This document shows positions 7,435 through 14,774 of a stretch of DNA of 16,108 bases, in pieces. Source of the stretch: an uncultured Treponema sp. (GTDB taxonomy: Bacteria > Spirochaetota > Spirochaetia > Treponematales > Treponemataceae); assembly GCA_937877515.1 (NCBI GenBank), contig CALFIX010000056.1, positions 1 through 16,108 on the forward strand, read 5' to 3'. The translations under genes were made by a program, and so were the position numbers. Position 1 is the first letter of the stretch; each line of letters opens with the position of its first letter. The notes beneath the pieces were generated by a model. That model saw only the letters and a program-made list of their open reading frames with translations. It was not told the DNA's origin and did not search any database.

Positions 7435-8088
7435 TTACAAAAATTCTTTCAGACCTTCAAGGCTTGAGGGGCACTTCCACAGGTAACGTGAAAGTTCTTC
7501 GTCAGGCTGAATCTGGTCCGGCACCATTATGCACTTTAAGCCTGCTATAAACGCACTGCGTATTCCGTTGGGGCTGTCTTCTACACATGCGCAAACAGAA
7601 GGGTCCAGGCCTATGCTTTTACATGCTTTTAAATAAATTTCCGGGTTTGGCTTGGAGTGTTCCACCTGGTCGCCGCAAGTAACTGTCTTAAAAAAATCAA
7701 ACATACCGGCTTCTTTTAACTCTTTATGCACAGTAACGCTCTGAGTACTGGAAGCAAGCGAAAGAACATAGCCCTGACTTCTTAAATACTCTAAAATTTC
7801 GCGCGAATACGGCATGGGCGGTAAACCGTTTTCGTCTACATATTCATGAAAAAGCTCTGAGCACCGCTTTCTGAACTCTTTTGCCTTAAAATCTTCTCCA
7901 TATTTTTTTTTAAGATACACCCACTGGTCAGGACGACTGCTTCCTGTGCAATCTCTAACCGCAGTTTCTACATCATCTATACCATACTCTTTACCGGCTT
8001 TTGCCCACATTAAACGGGTAATGCGTTCGCTGTCTAAAAGAACCCCATCCATGTCAAAAACTATAGCCTTAATGTTTTCGTTTTTCAT
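7435..8088 (-). CDS. HAD-superfamily hydrolase, beta-phosphoglucomutase-like
   Basis: A 217-residue cytoplasmic enzyme. Motif I is FDMDGVLLDS with nucleophile Asp12 and acid/base Asp14; a helical cap follows (about 17-90); motif II is the Ser in LASSTQS (about 113); motif III is Lys146 in HSKPNPEIY; motif IV is VEDSPNG (Glu170, Asp171). This is the subfamily I layout of beta-phosphoglucomutase, phosphoglycolate phosphatase and sugar-phosphate phosphatases. The substrate cannot be told from sequence alone, although nearby carbohydrate genes fit a sugar phosphate. The open frame extends upstream to a TTG at 8124, but that extension is the promoter itself, so the ATG at 8088 is chosen. Its 3' end lies about 40 bases before the uvrA promoter, with no clear terminator. 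Confidence 0.88.
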   Translation of the reverse strand: MKNENIKAIVFDMDGVLLDSERITRLMWAKAGKEYGIDDVETAVRDCTGSSRPDQWVYLKKKYGEDFKAKEFRKRCSELFHEYVDENGLPPMPYSREILEYLRSQGYVLSLASSTQSVTVHKELKEAGMFDFFKTVTCGDQVEHSKPNPEIYLKACKSIGLDPSVCACVEDSPNGIRSAFIAGLKCIMVPDQIQPDEELSRYLWKCPSSLEGLKEFL

Positions 8089-8094
8089 ACTGGC

Positions 8095-8124
8095 ATAGTA
8101 AAGAGAAGTTAAAGCCTTTGTCAA
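8095..8124 (-). promoter_or_regulatory. HAD gene promoter giving an apparently leaderless mRNA
   Basis: On the minus strand, a perfect -35 TTGACA (8124-8119), an 18-base spacer and -10 TACTAT (8100-8095) place the transcription start at 8088, which is the A of the ATG. There is no Shine-Dalgarno sequence upstream of the ATG. Confidence 0.6.
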
Positions 8125-8127
8125 CGT

Positions 8128-8178
8128 AAAAAAAAATGCCCCGCACGCTGCACTTCAAAAAAAGCACAAGGCACGGGG
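8128..8178 (-). terminator. Intrinsic terminator after the GH43 locus
   Basis: Minus-strand RNA from 8178 folds as CCCCGUGC...GUGCGGGG: about 15 pairs with several G-U wobbles and one mismatch around a U-rich loop, followed by an uninterrupted U9 run (8136-8128). It sits between the GH43 C-terminal part (ending at 8200) and the HAD promoter, so it closes the GH43 transcript. Confidence 0.85.
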
Positions 8179-8199
8179 AAAAATTTGAATTGAGTAAAA

Positions 8200-8934
8200 C
8201 TAAAAATCAGTTCCTTCAACACCCTTATCAATTACTGTTACGTTAAAAGATGAACCAGAAGAATCTGATGTTACGGTTATTGTATAAGTATGGCCATTTA
8301 CTCCATAGGCAGAACTGTCATAAGTACTCATAGACCAGCTTGAACCTTTTCCCCATGCATCAGAACTTGATGAATAATTTAAATTCAAGTCTAAATAATT
8401 TGTTCCATTGGTACCTTCAAGAACAAGACCATAGGTATCAGAAGTTACTGTAACTGTCCAGGTTATAGAAGAACTGGCTGCCAGTGTTAAACTGGAAGTT
8501 GAAATCTGACTTCCAGACCACCAGGAAGTTGCAGAAGAACTGTAAGTTTTTGAAGAATCAGTTCCTTTTGAATCAGAAACTGTAATAGAACCCATCTGCT
8601 GAATAAGATAGAATGCAGGACTCGTTCCTAAACTTACAGTATCTGATGCTTCAATAATTGTTACAGGATAACTTGCCTGCTTGTTACCCCAGAAGTATTC
8701 ACCTGCACTGGTATCTGAAGTGGTACTGGACAAAGTTGTAAACGTAATGGTTCTGCGTGTTCCGGAAGTGCGCATCCAGTCTACGGCATACATAAAGTAA
8801 CCGTAGAAAGTTCCGTAGTTTGTAAGCGAAATTGTTGCACTGTAACCGTCAGAAGCAAGGGTCAATGTACCTGAATAATCGCCGCTGATTGTACCGTCAG
8901 AAGCAATTGTAATAGCCTTAGATTCTGTTACGGC
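8200..8934 (-). pseudogene. C-terminal part of the GH43 lipoprotein, in a shifted frame
   Basis: This frame continues the GH43 protein without a start of its own. The only candidate starts are internal (a TTG at 8865 inside a beta-strand repeat), and there is no ribosome site. Residues read from 8934 give AVTESKAITIASDGTISGDY and onward to EYFWGNK, the second half of the beta-sheet domain that follows GH43 catalytic domains, whose first half (DIAGTYDTIL) ends the preceding frame. After it come about 150 Ser/Thr/Trp-rich beta-type residues (SWWSG, WGKGSSWSM) that may be a carbohydrate-binding module of unknown family. A single lost base near 8930-8940 (for instance GATGC[N]GCC) rejoins the frames into one protein of about 824 residues. 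A sequencing error, a true mutation and a phase state are all possible. Confidence 0.75.
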
Positions 8935-10673
8935 GCATCGGCAGCACTGTAATTTATGCTTGTTCCGTCAGAAGCAGATGTTAAAGTTGCAGTTGTGTTA
9001 GATCTTTCTGTTAAAATTGTATCGTACGTGCCGGCAATATCAGAAAGACTAATAGATGTTAAACCTTCAAGGCCGTCGCTTGTATAATCTGTGTAATCTG
9101 AATAAAAATCATTCTGGTTTAGTACAGGCCAGCCTTCAGAATTAAAGAACATCTGATGAATCTGAAGAACAAAGTTTCCACTATTTATGTAATTTGTACG
9201 TGCATGATTCGCAAAAAGAATCTGCCCGTCTGAATTGCGGTAAACAGAAAGTCCGCCTGGGCTTGTAATACCGTAGTCGTCTCCTAAAGCCTGGGCACCG
9301 ATAATCTTACTTCCTACATTGTGGTAGTAAAGGTCATTTCCTGTAGTATCTACCACAGAGTTCATGTCTCGACAAGAAGCATCTAAAAATTCTGTAGGAA
9401 TAGCACTTGGTGTAAATGTTGTTACTTCTGAACTGCGGCCAACACCTACGCGATATTCATAGGTAAGTTCACCCATAGATGTAAAAAGGTAGTAACGGCT
9501 TGTGTCGCTATTGTAAACAAGCTGAGCTCCTTCGTAAGCAGCTCCGTTACCGCCAGCAATTTTTATGCCCTGGTTACCGCTTATGCTGTCTACAGGAGCA
9601 TCCATTTCGTCTCCTACAGCATAAGTTTTGCTATTAAAGCTAGAAGTTCCTGCAACTGTACAGACAGGCTTAAATGTTTCTGCGTCTACAAAGATTACTA
9701 CTAAACCGCCTTTCCAAGAGCCGTATAAAACGCCGTAACAGGTGTTATTGTTAACATTGTATTCAACTAAAGAACCTGTTGCAATGTCGTAAATAAACTC
9801 CGGGTCTATACAACCAAAACCGCTAGACCAGCTACCGCCACCTTCGTTATAGCAACCGGAATAACCTATGTCTGTGCTACTCTGAATTGTAGAAGAGTCG
9901 TTTGTCCAAACATAGCGCACTAAACTGGACTGAGAGTAAGTAGTGCTGTCATAAGTGCTTGCCGGAATAAAAGGACCTTTTGGGTCATCTGCAATAGCAA
10001 GTGTAATACATGCTGCTGGGTTTACATAATAAGGAGAATTCCAGTCTGTTTCAGAAGAAACTTCGCTATCTGTAATAATTCCGTGGAACATGTAGTACTT
10101 ACCATTTTGCTTAAACACTGTTGGAGCCCAGCTGTTTGGTGTCGTAGAAGAAGTATAAGATTCATCTGAATAACTTGCGGTATAGGTAGTGCCATCATTT
10201 TTTGCATATCCTACCCATTTTAAAAAGTCGTCATCCCAGTACATTTTGCCGTAAGTGTCAGAAACAGAACTAGAACCTGCAAAAACTGTAGACTGGTATG
10301 TCCAGCTGATTAAATCAGTAGAATATCTTAACTGAACTCCTGTAGTCCATCCTGTTGAATACACATAGTATGTTCCGTCAGTATCCTGAAATATTTTTGG
10401 GTCGTGGCACCCCCATGTTGCTCCACTCTGATTTGCATACTTTGTAGAAACATAAGTGTATAAGCCTTCGGAATCGGTACTATAACTTGCCCCTGACGAG
10501 CCAGAACCTGAAGAACCTGAGCCAGAACTTCCGCTTGAAGTTCCGCTTGAAGTTCCACTAGTATCGTCATCGTCAGTGTTGCTGCTTGTGGTCTGAGTGC
10601 AGCCTGTAAAAATCAAAGCTAAAGCTAATAAAAAGGCTGTTACCCCCCCCCACAATCGTTTAGTATTTTTCAT
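8928..10673 (-). CDS. GH43 lipoprotein, arabinan endo-1,5-alpha-L-arabinosidase-like (C-terminally frameshifted)
   Basis: A secreted glycoside hydrolase that probably cuts arabinan or arabinoxylan side chains at the cell surface. Lipoprotein signal: MKNTKRLWGG, hydrophobic core, IFTGC with Cys25. A Ser/Gly linker with DDDD follows (30-64), then the five-bladed GH43 propeller. Candidate triad: Asp91 (HDPKI, base), Asp290 (GCIDPEF, pKa modulator), Glu381 (YEGAQLVY, acid). The C-terminal beta domain starts near 545 and is cut off by a premature stop at 8928; the rest continues in the other frame to 8200. The start at 10673 follows GGAGG with a 7-base gap and excludes an upstream in-frame ATG. 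A G9 tract (10643-10651) interrupts codons 8-11, making expression potentially phase-variable. The exact GH43 activity is uncertain; arabinanase and beta-xylosidase folds are shared. Confidence 0.85.
   Translation of the reverse strand: MKNTKRLWGGVTAFLLALALIFTGCTQTTSSNTDDDDTSGTSSGTSSGSSGSGSSGSGSSGASYSTDSEGLYTYVSTKYANQSGATWGCHDPKIFQDTDGTYYVYSTGWTTGVQLRYSTDLISWTYQSTVFAGSSSVSDTYGKMYWDDDFLKWVGYAKNDGTTYTASYSDESYTSSTTPNSWAPTVFKQNGKYYMFHGIITDSEVSSETDWNSPYYVNPAACITLAIADDPKGPFIPASTYDSTTYSQSSLVRYVWTNDSSTIQSSTDIGYSGCYNEGGGSWSSGFGCIDPEFIYDIATGSLVEYNVNNNTCYGVLYGSWKGGLVVIFVDAETFKPVCTVAGTSSFNSKTYAVGDEMDAPVDSISGNQGIKIAGGNGAAYEGAQLVYNSDTSRYYLFTSMGELTYEYRVGVGRSSEVTTFTPSAIPTEFLDASCRDMNSVVDTTGNDLYYHNVGSKIIGAQALGDDYGITSPGGLSVYRNSDGQILFANHARTNYINSGNFVLQIHQMFFNSEGWPVLNQNDFYSDYTDYTSDGLEGLTSISLSDIAGTYDTILTERSNTTATLTSASDGTSINYSAADAP
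10563..10574 (-). repeat. Low-complexity linker with Asp codons and Ser-Gly repeats
   Basis: Four consecutive Asp codons (10563-10574) begin the linker. Just downstream in the gene (about 10485-10560), short tandem repeats such as CTTGAAGTTCCG on the plus strand encode GTSSGTSSGSSGSGSSGSG. This is a flexible surface-protein linker whose length could vary by replication slippage in multiples of three. Confidence 0.7.
10643..10651 (-). repeat. Poly-G9 tract in the GH43 signal-peptide coding region
   Basis: Nine C on the plus strand are G9 in the coding strand, spanning TGG GGG GGG GTA at codons 8-11. At nine bases the gene is in frame. Gain or loss of one or two bases would shift the frame within the signal peptide and abolish the protein. 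Confidence 0.85.
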
Positions 10674-10679
10674 ATAAAA

Positions 10680-10684
10680 CCTCC
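10680..10684 (-). promoter_or_regulatory. Ribosome binding site that fixes the GH43 start
   Basis: GGAGG on the minus strand ends 6 bases before the ATG at 10673. It sits inside an 8-residue upstream extension of the frame, showing that the upstream ATG at 10697 is not the start. Confidence 0.8.
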
Positions 10685-10697
10685 ATACGAAAAACAA

Positions 10698-10859
10698 AAA
10701 TATAAAATGTAATTGGAAAACTTTAAAAAATAAAAAAACAAATAGACGAAAAAAACAAATAATCTCTTAACAACTATGAATATAACATAGAAACCTTATA
10801 ATGTCCTGAATTTTATAAAAAATCAAAACATAAGAGAATATTTTTATATTTATATCAAA
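10698..10859. other. AT-rich spacer between the recombinase and GH43 genes
   Basis: About 160 bases of very AT-rich sequence. An inverted repeat CTATG-AATATAA-CATAG (10773-10789) could be an operator for the GH43 gene. Several AT hexamers could act as -10 elements, but none has a convincing -35 at the right distance, so no promoter is called. There is no strong terminator after the recombinase. Confidence 0.4.
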
Positions 10860-11945
10860 TTAAATTGATTTTATAGCAGGCAAAAAAAGCTTATTGCATG
10901 CAGTAAAAACTTCTTGCAGGGCTTCTTCAGTTACATGATGTGCATAGTGTTCAAATATATCCTGACTTTTATGTCCCGTTGCAACCATAACCTTATGTTC
11001 ATCAACATCATTTAAAAGCTGCGTTGCAAAAAAGTGCCTCCAAGAGTGAAAAGTAATATGTTTATTTATTCCAAGCTTTTTTACTTCACTTTTAAGAGAT
11101 TCATTCCAATGAATTCCATTCATAGGAGAGTCTGAATTTTCTTTTCCAAAAACGAAAGCATCTTCTTTAACCACGGCTGCATTTTTTTTTGCATTTTCAA
11201 TGAGTATATTTATTAAGAGGGGATTCACCTTTACAAAACGTTCTTCCCCATTTTTAGGGCACTTTAAGCCTTCTCCCCTAGCCCAACTATGACGCACGTA
11301 TATACAGTCATCTCCTAAATCACAAAGCCGTAAAGCTAAAACCTCTCCCATTCTAAGCCCCGTACACATAGCAGTAAGATTTGCAATTTTAGATGTAAAG
11401 TCTTTCCATTCTGCTTCAAAAAGAGAAAGAGCTTCCTTGTAACTTAAAACTTCTCTTTTTTTATTAACAACATGCAAAAACACAAGTCCCTTACATACAT
11501 CTTTTTGTATGAGCTCATTATTGTATGCCCACTTTAAAGCACAGGTTACACTTCTCATAATCTGATTTACAGTTTCTTTTTGTAAACCATAATTTTCTGC
11601 AAGTCTATGAAGATTTTCTTTTAAATCAAATCTTGTAACTTCGCCTAAAAGTTTTTTACCATAAGATGGAATCCAATATCTTTTACACCTGCTAAGCATT
11701 ATATCTGTATAACGCCTGTGAATGCTTTGTCCAAAAATAATTTTTTCTTTTACGTAAGGGCTTTTGTCAAAATTCCAAAACAGTTCTAAAAATTCGCCAA
11801 AGGTTATGCTTTCTGGAGTATCTGGAAGGACAGCCGTAAGAACATATTTTTTTGTTTTTAACGCTTCTACAACAAGTTTTACTTCTCTCTGCGAAAGCTT
11901 ACTTTGTAAAATTAAGTTTGATAAATAAGTACCAGTATTTTCCAT
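10860..11945 (-). CDS. Solitary tyrosine recombinase (phage-integrase family)
   Basis: 361 residues. A SAM-like core-binding domain (about 48-150, ITFGEFLELFW...LKWAYNNEL) precedes the catalytic domain. The catalytic set is complete: Arg198 in CTGLRMGEVL, Lys228 or Lys231 in LKCPKNGEERFV, His300-x-x-Arg303 in HSWRHFF, His325 in TGHKS, and Tyr334 in FEHYAHH. The start at 11945 follows AGGAGG (11953-11958); an upstream 13-residue extension is not used. No excisionase, relaxase, phage gene or flanking direct repeat was seen nearby, so it looks like a stand-alone recombinase rather than part of a visible element. It could be a remnant of an integrated element, a dispersed treponemal recombinase, or a DNA-inversion enzyme. 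Its partner sites are unknown. Confidence 0.9.
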   Translation of the reverse strand: MENTGTYLSNLILQSKLSQREVKLVVEALKTKKYVLTAVLPDTPESITFGEFLELFWNFDKSPYVKEKIIFGQSIHRRYTDIMLSRCKRYWIPSYGKKLLGEVTRFDLKENLHRLAENYGLQKETVNQIMRSVTCALKWAYNNELIQKDVCKGLVFLHVVNKKREVLSYKEALSLFEAEWKDFTSKIANLTAMCTGLRMGEVLALRLCDLGDDCIYVRHSWARGEGLKCPKNGEERFVKVNPLLINILIENAKKNAAVVKEDAFVFGKENSDSPMNGIHWNESLKSEVKKLGINKHITFHSWRHFFATQLLNDVDEHKVMVATGHKSQDIFEHYAHHVTEEALQEVFTACNKLFLPAIKSI

Positions 11946-11952
11946 ATAAGAG

Positions 11953-11958
11953 CCTCCT
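11953..11958 (-). promoter_or_regulatory. Ribosome binding site that fixes the recombinase start
   Basis: A perfect AGGAGG on the minus strand lies 7 bases before the ATG at 11945 and inside the upstream in-frame extension, which rules out the start at 11984. Confidence 0.8.
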
Positions 11959-12010
11959 AAAAAAAATCTTATAAAGATTAACATGGCACAAAACGATAAT
12001 AAGAACTCAT

Positions 12011-12038
12011 AAAAAAAGGGCTTTGCAAAGCAAAGCCC
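12011..12038 (-). terminator. Intrinsic terminator of gap
   Basis: Minus-strand GGGCTTTG-CTTTG-CAAAGCCC is a perfect 8-bp stem with a 5-base loop, followed by T7 (12017-12011). It lies about 20 bases after the gap stop codon and before the recombinase gene, isolating the two. Confidence 0.93.
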
Positions 12039-12060
12039 CTATAACTAACAAACAGTTACC

Positions 12061-13110
12061 TTAGCAGTTCTCAGCAAAGTATTTGATTGTGCGAACCATT
12101 TGTGAAGTATAACTGTTTTCATTATCGTACCAAGAAACAACTTCTACTTCGTATGTGTCGTCGTCAATCTTTGCAACCATTGTCTGTGTTGCGTCAAAGA
12201 GTGAACCATAGCGCATACCGATTACATCGCTAGAAACGATTTCGTCTTCGTTGTAACCAAAGCTTTCTGTTGCAGCAGCTTTCATTGCAGCGTTGATTCC
12301 TTCTTTTGTGATGTCCTTACCCTTTACTACAGCAAAGAGAAGAGTTGTAGATCCTGTAGGTGTTGGAACACGCTGAGCAGAACCGATAAGTTTTCCGTTT
12401 AATTCAGGAATTACAAGACCGATAGCCTTTGCAGCACCAGTTGAGTTAGGAACGATGTTCTGAGCACCTGCGCGTGAACGGCGGAGGTCACCCTTTCTCT
12501 GTGGACCGTCAAGGATCATCTGGTCGCCAGTGTAAGCGTGAATTGTGCTCATGATACCGCTCTGAATTGGAGCGTAGTCGTTAAGAGCCTTTGCCATTGG
12601 AGCCAGGCAGTTTGTTGTACAGCTGGCTGCAGAAATGATGTTGTCATTCTTTGTAAGTGTCTTGTGGTTTACATTGTAAACGATTGTTGGAAGATCGTTT
12701 CCTGCAGGGGCAGAAATAACAACTTTCTTAGCACCAGCTGTAATGTGAGCCTGTGCCTTTTCCTTTGAAGTATAGAAACCTGTACATTCAAGAACTACGT
12801 CTACACCGATTTTTCCCCATGGAAGATCAGCAGCGTTAGGCATCTTGTAAATAACAATTTTCTTTCCGTCTACTACGATGTAGTTATCTTCGCCTTCGCC
12901 GTCGTGTGATTCTACTGTGTGTTTTCCTTCACCAATTTTTCCAGCGTATCCGCCCTGTGCAGTGTCATACTTTAAAAGGTGAGCAAGCATTTTTGGGCTT
13001 GTGAGGTCGTTGATTGCAACTACTTCATAACCTTCTGCGTCGAACATCTGGCGGAAAGCCAAGCGACCGATGCGACCAAAACCGTTGATAGCAACTCTAA
13101 CATTAGCCAT
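12061..13110 (-). CDS. gap: Glyceraldehyde-3-phosphate dehydrogenase, type I
   Basis: A glycolytic enzyme converting glyceraldehyde 3-phosphate, NAD+ and phosphate to 1,3-bisphosphoglycerate. 349 residues, near the usual 330-350. Rossmann motif INGFGRIGR (8-16); Asp35 at the end of beta 2 favours NAD over NADP; catalytic Cys164 in SAASCTTNCLAP; His191 in IHAYTGDQ; phosphate-binding region NSTGAAKA; C-terminal WYDNENSYTSQM. The frame extends to 13179, but that extension covers the promoter, and AAGGAG at 13120-13125 fixes the ATG at 13110. Modest insertions such as GEGKHTVESHDGEGEDN are compatible with spirochaetal GAPDHs. It is a single-gene unit with its own promoter and terminator. Confidence 0.98.
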   Translation of the reverse strand: MANVRVAINGFGRIGRLAFRQMFDAEGYEVVAINDLTSPKMLAHLLKYDTAQGGYAGKIGEGKHTVESHDGEGEDNYIVVDGKKIVIYKMPNAADLPWGKIGVDVVLECTGFYTSKEKAQAHITAGAKKVVISAPAGNDLPTIVYNVNHKTLTKNDNIISAASCTTNCLAPMAKALNDYAPIQSGIMSTIHAYTGDQMILDGPQRKGDLRRSRAGAQNIVPNSTGAAKAIGLVIPELNGKLIGSAQRVPTPTGSTTLLFAVVKGKDITKEGINAAMKAAATESFGYNEDEIVSSDVIGMRYGSLFDATQTMVAKIDDDTYEVEVVSWYDNENSYTSQMVRTIKYFAENC

Positions 13111-13119
13111 AACAATTAA

Positions 13120-13125
13120 CTCCTT
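13120..13125 (-). promoter_or_regulatory. Ribosome binding site that fixes the gap start
   Basis: AAGGAG on the minus strand, 9 bases before the ATG at 13110, selects this start over the longer open frame. Confidence 0.85.
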
Positions 13126-13150
13126 AGAAATAGAGAAATATTTTGCAATA

Positions 13151-13179
13151 AATATACAGATATTTTGCTTTAAATTCAA
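13151..13179 (-). promoter_or_regulatory. gap promoter
   Basis: On the minus strand, TTGAAT (13179-13174), an exact 17-base spacer and TATATT (13156-13151) predict a start near 13144 and a 34-base leader with AAGGAG. Strong sigma70 geometry fits a highly expressed gene. Confidence 0.75.
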
Positions 13180-13217
13180 TAGTTATGCACATTTTAAGGA
13201 TTTAAGTCACGTAGATG

Positions 13218-14774
13218 CTACATTTCACCAATAGCATCTTTTAACCAGGAAACCCTCTCCTTAAACCATTCAGAAGCCTTATTAATATCATGTTCTATAG
13301 TGGTATATGAGGTTTCCCAGTAAAGCGAATCATATTCCCTGGAAATATTTATATTTTCACCCGATTTTTCGTTTAGCAATTCAAGCTTTACGTATAAGAG
13401 GGGCCATACATAATCTTTTATATTCTCCCACACTTCTTTATAAGAATCTATAAAAGCCGTATTTTCGCTTGAAAGCAATAAGGCAGAATAAATTCTGTTG
13501 CTGTTATGAACATTAGACCAGGCGTTTTTCATTATGTAATTTGAGTCAAAATCCCAGGGAGTGGACATGACCAGTTTTGACTGCTCTGTTGAGTCATACT
13601 TACTGATATAAATATTGGAGCCACAACTGTCCCATGTTCCCAAAATGTCATGTACTAAAAGCCAGCGACTAAAACTTTCTACATCAATAAAATCTTCGTA
13701 GGCTGCATTATCTAAAGACTTTTCTACCTGGGAAAAATAATCTGCAATATATGCAAGCTGCTCCTGAGTAATATCATCTTCATCAGGATACTTAAACGTA
13801 TATTTTTGATTATATAGTTCTGTGATAACTCTTACATCTGTATTCCACCAATAAGCATCCCGCTCTATAATATAACCATCATTTTTTACATTTGCCCGCA
13901 TTACACTTTTATTTACAGATTCTATCAAAAGGTAAATGCCTCTATATGTTCCATTCATCACAACATCAACAAAAGCAAATTCTGGTGTCCAGGAAATTCC
14001 TGCAATGTCAGAAACAGTAAGACCTACAAAAGTCTTTAGACTTGTTGCATCTTTAAGCAGAATCCAGTTTTTATCTTTAAAAGAATTTGATTTTCTATTT
14101 TGATCTCCAGAAACACAAATAGACTTTAATAAATCATCTTTTTCTTCAAGTTTTATTTTATACGGCTTTTTTGCAGGGTAAGCAGAAGTGTTTCCTCTGT
14201 ATTTTATTTTCATGCCGCTTTCATCTTCCTTATATTCACCACTGTCATACATGATTAAACCATCGCTTAAAACTATTCTAAGGCGTCCTGGTACTTTTGT
14301 AGCATTTTTCAGAGTTGCACCATAATTACCGCCGCCTTCTTTCCAGGAAATATATTCACAGGAAGGCTCTTCGTTATCTACGGTATTTATTTCTACAAGA
14401 GGTAAGCCCGTAAAGGCTACAGAAAAAGGTATGTAACTTTCTTCTGAATCCGAAGTAATTTTACAGAAATAATAATGTATGCCTTTTAAAATTGTACCTG
14501 TATAATAGCTTGGAGAAGTTTCTCCCAAAATAATCTCTGCATTTTCAAGGGTACCGTCAGAAGTCTCATACCACTGAAAAGAGAATTCTTCTTCACTTTG
14601 AGAAACCAAAAAAGTTACGCCACTGCCGTCTGGAGAAATATTATACTCTTCAGAAGAAACTTTAGGTAAATAATACTGATTAACAGCTTCCTCGTCTAAA
14701 ACACAAGAAACTATAAGACAGAGAAGAATACCTATACATAAGTACCCCCCCCGAATAATTTTATCTATTTTCAT
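13218..14774 (-). CDS. CotH-family (spore-coat kinase-like) lipoprotein
   Basis: 518 residues. Lipoprotein signal MKIDKIIRGG, core, LIVSC with Cys24. Residues about 40-125 form an Ig-like beta domain (FSFQWYETSDGT...YYFCKITSD). The CotH domain follows (about 145-510): YRGNTSAYPAKKPYKIKLE, KNWILLKDATSLKTFVG, VDVVMNGTYRGIYLLIESVN, and MSTPWDFDSNY as the likely metal/catalytic Asp motif. CotH proteins are atypical secreted protein kinases in Bacillus and also occur as surface or cellulosome-associated proteins elsewhere; the substrate here is unknown. The start overlaps the HD gene by 14 bases, with GGAGGAG upstream, so the two are translationally coupled. A G8 tract in codons 8-10 may make the protein phase-variable. 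No terminator follows; the gap promoter comes next. Confidence 0.88.
   Translation of the reverse strand: MKIDKIIRGGYLCIGILLCLIVSCVLDEEAVNQYYLPKVSSEEYNISPDGSGVTFLVSQSEEEFSFQWYETSDGTLENAEIILGETSPSYYTGTILKGIHYYFCKITSDSEESYIPFSVAFTGLPLVEINTVDNEEPSCEYISWKEGGGNYGATLKNATKVPGRLRIVLSDGLIMYDSGEYKEDESGMKIKYRGNTSAYPAKKPYKIKLEEKDDLLKSICVSGDQNRKSNSFKDKNWILLKDATSLKTFVGLTVSDIAGISWTPEFAFVDVVMNGTYRGIYLLIESVNKSVMRANVKNDGYIIERDAYWWNTDVRVITELYNQKYTFKYPDEDDITQEQLAYIADYFSQVEKSLDNAAYEDFIDVESFSRWLLVHDILGTWDSCGSNIYISKYDSTEQSKLVMSTPWDFDSNYIMKNAWSNVHNSNRIYSALLLSSENTAFIDSYKEVWENIKDYVWPLLYVKLELLNEKSGENINISREYDSLYWETSYTTIEHDINKASEWFKERVSWLKDAIGEM
14745..14752 (-). repeat. Poly-G8 tract in the CotH lipoprotein signal-peptide coding region
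   Basis: Eight C on the plus strand give CGG GGG GGG at codons 8-10, in frame at this length. A change of one or two bases truncates the protein just after the n-region of the signal peptide. Confidence 0.85.

Noticed and set aside
8928..8940. Programmed -1 frameshift in the GH43 gene
   Set aside because: No X-XXY-YYZ slippery heptamer or downstream pseudoknot is apparent. A simple one-base loss or sequence error is more economical.
13200..13219. Short inverted repeat GTAG-CAT-CTAC as a terminator of the CotH gene
   Set aside because: The 4-bp stem overlaps the stop codon and has no T-run, so it is too weak to call.
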